Assembly: GCA_900546675.1 (NCBI GenBank)
Contig: URDQ01000010.1
Span: 1-37,753, forward strand
DNA: 37,753 bases
Origin: an uncultured Porphyromonas sp.
GTDB taxonomy: Bacteria; Bacteroidota; Bacteroidia; Bacteroidales; Porphyromonadaceae
Direction of reading: 5' to 3'
Shown: in pieces, positions 32,768-37,753 of the stretch
Numbering within the stretch: position 1 is the first letter of the stretch
How the letters are laid out: each line of letters starts with the position of its first letter
Notes under the pieces: model-generated
Told to the model about the DNA's origin: nothing
The model's input: the letters and a program-made list of their open reading frames with translations, nothing else
The model's database searches: none
Position numbers and translations under genes: made by a program

Positions 32768-33078
32768 ACGATAGCCACGTGAGAAATTGTCATTTCCCAC
32801 GTGGCTATTTATTATTCTCCACGTAGGCACAAAAAAAACTTCGGAAGTTTCATTTGATTCTTCCGAAGTTTTATTTCGTCCCTACGTAGGGATTTTTCTT
32901 TTTCCACGTGGAGATTGGCGAATTTCCACGTGGGGGATCAGCATATTTTGAGACAAAAAGGAGCTAGGCTCACGAGAGATCCTAATTGATACTAGATCAG
33001 TGGCGACTCCTCTCAGTACTTTCCAATAGAGGACTTAGCTGGTCATCACCGCTAATCGCTTCATTTTGTATCTTTGCA
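32768..33078 (+). repeat. Palindromic promoter-upstream unit, copy 2
   Basis: This is the inverted second copy of the unit at 20853-21173. The core holds an imperfect 17-position stem (32771-32787 with 32792-32808, loop TGTC), a perfect 13-bp inner stem AAAACTTCGGAAG/CTTCCGAAGTTTT (32835-32847, 32860-32872), an outer 7-bp ACGTAGG/CCTACGT, the palindrome CCCTACGTAGGG (32880-32891), and CCACGTGG at 32904-32911 and 32926-32933. A flank of about 135 bp, also shared with copy 1, leads to the rnpB -7 element. It sits between divergent rseP and rnpB. Bases 32640-32767 contain no gene. Confidence 0.8.
33069..33076 (+). promoter_or_regulatory. -7 element upstream of rnpB
   Basis: TATCTTTG matches the Bacteroidota -7 consensus. 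Transcription should start near 33083, about 48 nt before the mature 5' end of RNase P RNA. The -33 box is poor. A stable RNA is the only thing immediately downstream, which supports the call. Confidence 0.6.
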
Positions 33079-33083
33079 CCTGC

Positions 33084-33113
33084 GGAGGTTATTGCTCTAG
33101 CGTGATGACCTCC
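33084..33113 (+). other. 12-bp leader hairpin of the rnpB precursor
   Basis: GGAGGTTATTGC (33084-33095) pairs fully with GTGATGACCTCC (33102-33113), with three G-U pairs and a 6-nt loop. It begins at about the first transcribed base and would have to be removed when the RNA matures. It may protect the precursor's 5' end. Confidence 0.5.
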
Positions 33114-33130
33114 CAGTGACGTATCATGGA

Positions 33131-33529
33131 TATGGCAGTAGGTCGGCTTGTCGCTGTCGCAAGCGGGTGAGAGCCTCGGCTCCGTCCCCGAGCGAGAGAG
33201 GAAAGTCCGGGCAACGCAGAGTACCATACTCCCTAACAGAGAGCTATCCGCGAGGGTAGGTGACGTGTAGAAGAGAATGACCGCCTAGAGGTGCCTACGG
33301 CACGCTAGGTAAGGGTGAGAAGGTGAGGTAAGAGCTCACCAGCGGTGTGGGTGACCCACTGGCTGTACACACTATGGGTTGCAAGATCAAGTATACCGAC
33401 GCTATGAGGGCTACTCGTCCTAGTCGGAGGGTAGATTGCTAGAGGCACTCGGCAACGGGTGTCGTAGATAAATGACAAGCGCCACTCCTCGTGACTGGCA
33501 CAGAACCCGGCTTATAGACCTACTGTCCT
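33131..33529 (+). ncRNA. rnpB: RNase P RNA, bacterial class A
   Basis: This is the catalytic RNA that removes 5' leaders from tRNA precursors. The universally conserved GAGGAAAGTCCGGGC is at 33198-33212 and the 3' counterpart ACAGAACCCGGCTTA at 33500-33514. P1 is formed by CAGTAGGTC (33136-33144) with GACCTACTG (33517-33525). Between them are regions expected for P3 and P12, including the GGGTGAGAGCCT and AAGGGTGAGAAGGTG segments. Ends are set by P1 and are good to a few bases. The length of about 400 nt is typical. Long open frames across it on the - strand are chance. No clear terminator follows. Confidence 0.96.
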
Positions 33530-33631
33530 CTCCGTGATTCGCTGCATAAGCGCAGGGTGAGATGATGCCCAGCAAAAACTCCTCCTCCGCTCGTACCTAT
33601 ACATATATAATAATATAGTATCGCTAACTTC

Positions 33632-35086
33632 ATGCCACAGCACTCCAGCTCTATACAACATAAGCACGAAAACTCTAAGCAGGCTACAACTGCTGAGCAC
33701 AGCTCTCGCAAGCCACCTGCCTGGGTACGCAAGCTCAAAGTGGGCGCCTACAAGGCGGTCCGCTTCGTCACGAGCGATATGTGGCACATACAGCCACAAG
33801 AGGTGCGGGGCTTTCGTCGGCTCTACATCAACACGCTCAAGGCGCTCTACATGGCTATCAAGGGCTATATGGACCAGCGACTGAGTCGTCATGCCTCTGC
33901 ACTGACCTATAGGACGTTTCTGTCTGTCGTACCTATGCTGGCGCTTATAGTAGCTTTTGCCAAGGGCTTTGGGTTCCAAGACACAATCTATGACTTCCTC
34001 ATAACCTATATGCCTGGGCATCAGAACGAGCTAGACACGATGATGGGCTTTGTGGAGAACTATCTAGGGCAGGTACAGGGAGGGCTCTTCTTAGGTGTCG
34101 GTTTGGTACTGTTTCTCTACACGATCTTCCTACTCTTGAACACGATCGAGCAGACCTTCAACGTGATATGGGGAGTGCCTCGAGGACGCTCGATAGGGCG
34201 CAAGCTGACGGACTACATCACGATGGTCGTGCTACTGCCTATCTTGATGACGCTCTCGTCGGGACTGACCGTGATGATGGCGACGATAAAGAATACTTGG
34301 TTCAACGACTACATCCTCTTCACTCCTGTATGGGAGTTTATGCTCAAGCTCTTCCCGTACGTCATCCTGATCTTTATGTTTGCGGGTATATTCATGGCAC
34401 TACCTAACACGCGTGTTAAGTTTCTCCCAGCATTCATATCGGGAGCCATAGCTGGTAGCGCCTTTCAAGTCCTGCAAGCTCTCTACGTTAGCGGTATCCT
34501 ATGGATCTCTAAGTACAATGCTATCTATGGTGGATTTGCAGCTATACCGCTCTTGCTCCTATGGCTACAAGTGGTCTGGTCGATCACCCTCTTTAGTGCT
34601 AAGCTCTGCTTCTCTATACAGAATGTGGTGAACTTTACCTATGCCAAGGATGCGACCAATGTCTCCCCTCGCTACTCCGACTTCCTAACGGTCTTGGTGA
34701 TGGCTCACATCGTGCAGCGCTTCCTCGATCACACCGAGCCAGAGCCTCATGATATACCTTCGCTCTCAGAGGCCTGTCACTTGCCGATCAATCAGACCAG
34801 TGAGATCATCGCTAAGCTACTTGAGGAGGAGCTGATCATCGAGGTAGTCTACAGCTCTCGTGACAAGGAGCTACACTACAACCTAGCCGTCGATCCCGAC
34901 TTGCTGACCGTGGGGTACCTCCTCGATCGTATGGATCGCTCAGGACATCGCAACCATATGCTCACACAGCAACAGTTTGCCAAGGAGTGGGAGCTAGTAG
35001 TCGCTTCCCGCCGTGCCTTTACGGAGCCCCCACTGACGACACTCTTAGCAGAGCTACCCCTAGGCAGAAAACCTTTAACCATATAA
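33632..35086 (+). CDS. YihY/BrkB-family inner-membrane protein
   Basis: A 484-residue protein. After about 95 mostly soluble residues it contains about six hydrophobic segments, from AALTYRTFLSVVPMLALIVA-like sequence (about 90-112) through IPLLLLWLQVVWSITLFSA (about 308-326). This matches the YihY/BrkB family, formerly and wrongly called ribonuclease BN. The C-terminal 130 residues (SDFLTVLVMAHIVQRFL, LSEACHLPINQTSEIIAKLL) look like a winged-helix cytoplasmic domain, as is usual in Bacteroidota members; this is inference. Transport is suspected but the substrate is unknown. An AT-rich stretch (33600-33625) lies upstream. The patatin gene follows in the same direction after 11 nt. Confidence 0.88.
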   Translation: MPQHSSSIQHKHENSKQATTAEHSSRKPPAWVRKLKVGAYKAVRFVTSDMWHIQPQEVRGFRRLYINTLKALYMAIKGYMDQRLSRHASALTYRTFLSVVPMLALIVAFAKGFGFQDTIYDFLITYMPGHQNELDTMMGFVENYLGQVQGGLFLGVGLVLFLYTIFLLLNTIEQTFNVIWGVPRGRSIGRKLTDYITMVVLLPILMTLSSGLTVMMATIKNTWFNDYILFTPVWEFMLKLFPYVILIFMFAGIFMALPNTRVKFLPAFISGAIAGSAFQVLQALYVSGILWISKYNAIYGGFAAIPLLLLWLQVVWSITLFSAKLCFSIQNVVNFTYAKDATNVSPRYSDFLTVLVMAHIVQRFLDHTEPEPHDIPSLSEACHLPINQTSEIIAKLLEEELIIEVVYSSRDKELHYNLAVDPDLLTVGYLLDRMDRSGHRNHMLTQQQFAKEWELVVASRRAFTEPPLTTLLAELPLGRKPLTI

Positions 35087-35097
35087 ATGAATCTGAT

Positions 35098-36015
35098 ATG
35101 GCACTCAACACTTCCGATCTGAAAGCTCAGGGAGAGCGTCTCATAGAGCGTAGCTCTGCCCTCATATCCACTTCGCTCGACAAGCTGGTAGAGCGTGTCC
35201 GCACATGGACCTACGGCAAGCGACCCACCTTCGGTCTAGCACTCTGTGGAGGTAGCGCTCGTGGGCTAGCCTACATCGGGATCTTTCGCTTTCTAGAGGA
35301 GCATAATGTGCGGCCTGACATCATCGCTGGTACTAGCGTCGGTTCGCTCATGGGAGCTCTCTACGCAGACGGCTACAGCAGTGAGGAGATCTATGATCTG
35401 TCGTCACAGTTTGGCTTTATGAATATGACCTCGCTGACCACTCCGAGGCTCTCTCTGCTCAAGACCAATAAGTACCGACAATTCCTCAAGGAGACTCTAC
35501 GCCACGAGCGCATTGAGGATCTACCGATCCCTATGCACATCATCGCAACCAATCTCAATAGAGCCGAGGCGCGTGATTTTACAGAGGGAGACCTAGCCTC
35601 TGCGGTGGTGGCCTCCTGCTCGATACCGATCCTCTTCGAGCCGATCGTCATCGATGGCGAGCAATACGTCGACGGTGGAGTCTTTATGAATCTACCCGCA
35701 CGTCCTATCCGTGAGTCGTGTGACTTCCTCCTAGGGATCAACCTAAGCCCCGAGGTGGACAATACGCCTACGAAAAACATGCTCCGCCTCTCCGACCGCC
35801 TCATACGTGTTATGATGCGTGCCAACGTGACTATCGACCTAGAGCTATGCGATGTCGTGCTTCAGTCGCCCCTACTCTCGCACTTTGGCGCCTACGATGT
35901 CTCTCCCGTAGACATCATCTCAGACATTGGCTACCAGCTCATCAGCAAGGCGTACGAAGAGGAGGAGCAGTTTAGAGAGATCATCGATCTACTCTCACAA
36001 GAGGGCAAAGCATAG
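35098..36015 (+). CDS. Patatin-like phospholipase
   Basis: A 305-residue protein of the patatin/RssA family, likely a lipid acyl hydrolase. The oxyanion loop is GGSARG (51-56). The nucleophile motif GTSVG (78-82) has Ser80, and the catalytic Asp is in VDGGVFMNLP (Asp192). The start at 35098 (MALNTSDLKA) is chosen because the in-frame ATG at 34987 is inside the preceding gene. No signal peptide is visible, so a cytoplasmic or inner-face membrane role is likely. It lacks the Omp85 barrel that some Bacteroidota patatins carry. Spacing of 11 nt before and 3 nt after places it in one operon with its neighbours. Confidence 0.93.
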   Translation: MALNTSDLKAQGERLIERSSALISTSLDKLVERVRTWTYGKRPTFGLALCGGSARGLAYIGIFRFLEEHNVRPDIIAGTSVGSLMGALYADGYSSEEIYDLSSQFGFMNMTSLTTPRLSLLKTNKYRQFLKETLRHERIEDLPIPMHIIATNLNRAEARDFTEGDLASAVVASCSIPILFEPIVIDGEQYVDGGVFMNLPARPIRESCDFLLGINLSPEVDNTPTKNMLRLSDRLIRVMMRANVTIDLELCDVVLQSPLLSHFGAYDVSPVDIISDIGYQLISKAYEEEEQFREIIDLLSQEGKA

Positions 36016-36018
36016 ACT

Positions 36019-37753
36019 ATGCGCACCATCATCTACTCCACACTAGTACGTCTATGGGGTAATAAGAAGACTCACGATCAGCTGACGCCTTATGGTACAC
36101 TAGAGCAAAACGGTACTGGCACGCTCGAAGACTTTGACGAAGTAGCGCTCGAACACCTTGCTTCGCTAGGAGTCTCTCATCTGTGGCCTATCGGGATCAT
36201 ACGCCACGCCACCCAGACCCCTTTGCATAGCTGGACTGACTGTCCAGACCAGCACCCAGACATTGTCAAGGGGCAGGCGGGCTCGCCTTATGCTATCACC
36301 GACTACTACGACGTACACCCGACCATCGTGCGAGAGCCGATGAGGCGACGAGAAGCTTTTCGCTCTTTTATAGAGCGCTGCCATCGTCATGGATTGAAGG
36401 TGATCATAGACTTTGTTCCTAACCATGTGTCACGACAATATGATGGCGCTCACACGCCCCAAGGAGCTACACCGCTAGGGGCTAAGGATGATCGGAGCAA
36501 AGCATTTGATCCAGACAACAACTTCTACTACCTACCAGGCACCTCGCTCCAGCTACCCAATCGCTCCTCCAGTTATCACGAAGAGCCAGCGCGTGTCACG
36601 GGCAATGACTGCTGGTCTGCCACTCCCTCTGCCAACGACTGGTACGAGACGGTCAAGCTGAACTATGGTGTGGACTACCGCCCCGATGGCTCTCGTGTCT
36701 CACACTTTGACCCTATACCCGCCACGTGGCTCCAGATGCGAGACATCCTCTGCTACTGGGCTGCCGAGGGGGTGAACGGCTTTCGCTGTGATATGGTCGA
36801 GATGGTGCCGGTAGAGTTTTGGCACTGGGTCATACCGCAGGTGCAGGACAAGTATCCCGTCATCTTTGTCGCAGAGATCTACCAGATAGACAACTACCAC
36901 AAGTACTTAGAGGAGGGAGCCTTCGACCTACTCTACGACAAAAGCGGACTCTACGACACGCTCTACCAAGTGATCACTCAGGAGCGCTCAGTCTCTGCTA
37001 TCGAGGAGCGACTCATCTGTAATAATAAGGAGTACGCTCCCGACGAGCTGCTCTACTTCCTAGAGAATCACGATGAGATACGTCTTGCTTCGCCTTACTT
37101 TGCCGACACGCCTCAGCGAGGACTCACCGCTATGACACTGCTTGCGCTCGCTACCCCTAGCCCTCTACTCCTCTACGCAGGACAAGAGTATGGAGAGAAA
37201 GGTATCGATGCCGAGGGGTATAGTGGTTATGACGGACGAACTACGATCTTTGACTATTGGGCCATCCCCTCTCTGGGTCATCGTGACCCTGCCGACCCGA
37301 CCTATCAGAGCTACCTTCGTCTGATGCAATGGGCGCAGCACCTAGTCATACTGAGGGGAGCTTTTCACTCGATACAGGAGCAGGCTCGTCAGTGGGGAGA
37401 CTTCAATGCTGAGCGCACCTATGGTTACCTCCGACTACTAGATCCTGCAGAGCAACAGACCAGCGACACAATCGGTATCGCTGTCCTAGGCAACTTTACG
37501 GCCGATCCGCAGCGCTACCCACTCTTCCTCCCAATCTCGGAGGAGTGCGACGATCCGCAGCAACTGATGCGTGTGACGACACACGCCTATCTAGCAGCCC
37601 CACAAGAGCAGCTCTATGCCTTCCAGCCATGGGCTCCGCTGATCGTCGAACTCCCCCCTTACAGTGTGCGGATCATCGAGCTACGAAATGCAAACTCCGT
37701 ATATTCAATTAGTAAATGCAACTCATACCTACAAAAAATGGATCGCACCCTAA
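36019..37753 (+). CDS. GH13 alpha-amylase-family protein, 3' end outside the window
   Basis: At least 578 residues; the frame is open at the window end, so the gene is partial. GH13 conserved regions are present: DFVPNH (131-136), GFRCDMVEM with nucleophile Asp258, FVAEIY with acid/base Glu286, and FLENHDE with transition-state Asp352. No signal peptide is seen (MRTIIYSTLVRLWGNK), so the enzyme is probably cytoplasmic and works on alpha-glucans or maltodextrins. The exact specificity cannot be told. The GH13 C-terminal beta domain seems to end at about PYSVRIIEL (37680), after which the frame continues for over 20 lower-quality codons. It starts 3 nt after the patatin gene. Confidence 0.9.
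   Translation, partial: MRTIIYSTLVRLWGNKKTHDQLTPYGTLEQNGTGTLEDFDEVALEHLASLGVSHLWPIGIIRHATQTPLHSWTDCPDQHPDIVKGQAGSPYAITDYYDVHPTIVREPMRRREAFRSFIERCHRHGLKVIIDFVPNHVSRQYDGAHTPQGATPLGAKDDRSKAFDPDNNFYYLPGTSLQLPNRSSSYHEEPARVTGNDCWSATPSANDWYETVKLNYGVDYRPDGSRVSHFDPIPATWLQMRDILCYWAAEGVNGFRCDMVEMVPVEFWHWVIPQVQDKYPVIFVAEIYQIDNYHKYLEEGAFDLLYDKSGLYDTLYQVITQERSVSAIEERLICNNKEYAPDELLYFLENHDEIRLASPYFADTPQRGLTAMTLLALATPSPLLLYAGQEYGEKGIDAEGYSGYDGRTTIFDYWAIPSLGHRDPADPTYQSYLRLMQWAQHLVILRGAFHSIQEQARQWGDFNAERTYGYLRLLDPAEQQTSDTIGIAVLGNFTADPQRYPLFLPISEECDDPQQLMRVTTHAYLAAPQEQLYAFQPWAPLIVELPPYSVRIIELRNANSVYSISKCNSYLQKMDRTL

Noticed and set aside
33512..34021. - strand frame of 169 codons (and another at 32997-33227)
   Set aside because: They lie antisense to RNase P RNA and the YihY gene and have no recognisable protein features.
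37688..37753. Short gene MQTPYIQLVNATHTYKKWIA- ending at the window edge
   Set aside because: Only 21 codons, overlapping an open GH13 frame. It may be a new gene or a frameshift, but cannot be supported here.

Overview
The window looks like chromosomal DNA of a Porphyromonas-type member of Bacteroidota. Reasons are the complete type IX secretion (T9SS) cluster porP-porK-porL-porM-porN, secreted proteins with T9SS-like C-terminal domains, Bacteroidota promoter -7 elements (TAnnTTTG), moderately high GC, and Bacteroidota-style ribBA, NusB and MutS2 proteins. A species cannot be fixed from this sequence alone; a P. asaccharolytica/P. uenonis-like organism is a guess.

Layout. At 1-530 there is a hairpin, a promoter and a small DUF2795-type gene. 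At 618-7210, on the + strand, lies the T9SS core: outer-membrane PorP, lipoprotein PorK with its ring partner PorN, and the inner-membrane motor pair PorL/PorM. It ends in a strong terminator. At 7653-14640 three + strand genes encode large secreted proteins (BspA-type leucine-rich repeats, a fibronectin-III mosaic and an internalin-like leucine-rich-repeat protein). All three end in T9SS sorting-domain-like tails, so machine and likely cargo are adjacent.

From 15038 to 32604 everything is on the - strand, in three probable transcription units. The first is rseP, mutS2 and a helix-hairpin-helix/beta-barrel protein. The second is nusB, an LptF/LptG-type permease, ribBA and a DUF6263-like protein. 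The third is ybeY, tsaD, pncC (CinA C-terminal), a two-PDZ protein, queA and panC. At 33131-33529 on the + strand is RNase P RNA (rnpB), followed by a YihY/BrkB membrane protein, a patatin-like phospholipase and a GH13 alpha-amylase-family protein that runs off the window.

The least expected content is in the gaps between genes. A palindrome-rich unit occurs twice, inverted, at about 20853-21173 and 32768-33078, upstream of ybeY and of rnpB/rseP. The homology runs through the core and a flank up to the promoter. In both copies the last CCACGTGG lies exactly 136 bp from the -7 element, and a conserved stem shows a compensatory base-pair change. Two other, sequence-unrelated arrays of short hairpins are present. 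One, at 7379-7474, lies upstream of the BspA-like gene. The other, at 14780-14957, has eight 20-22 nt hairpin units with covarying arms between two convergent terminators. These intergenic hairpin arrays are the best candidates for something undescribed. The protein-coding genes are mostly recognisable families, with a few oddities such as a very basic tail on PorN and beta-domains inserted into FN3 domains.
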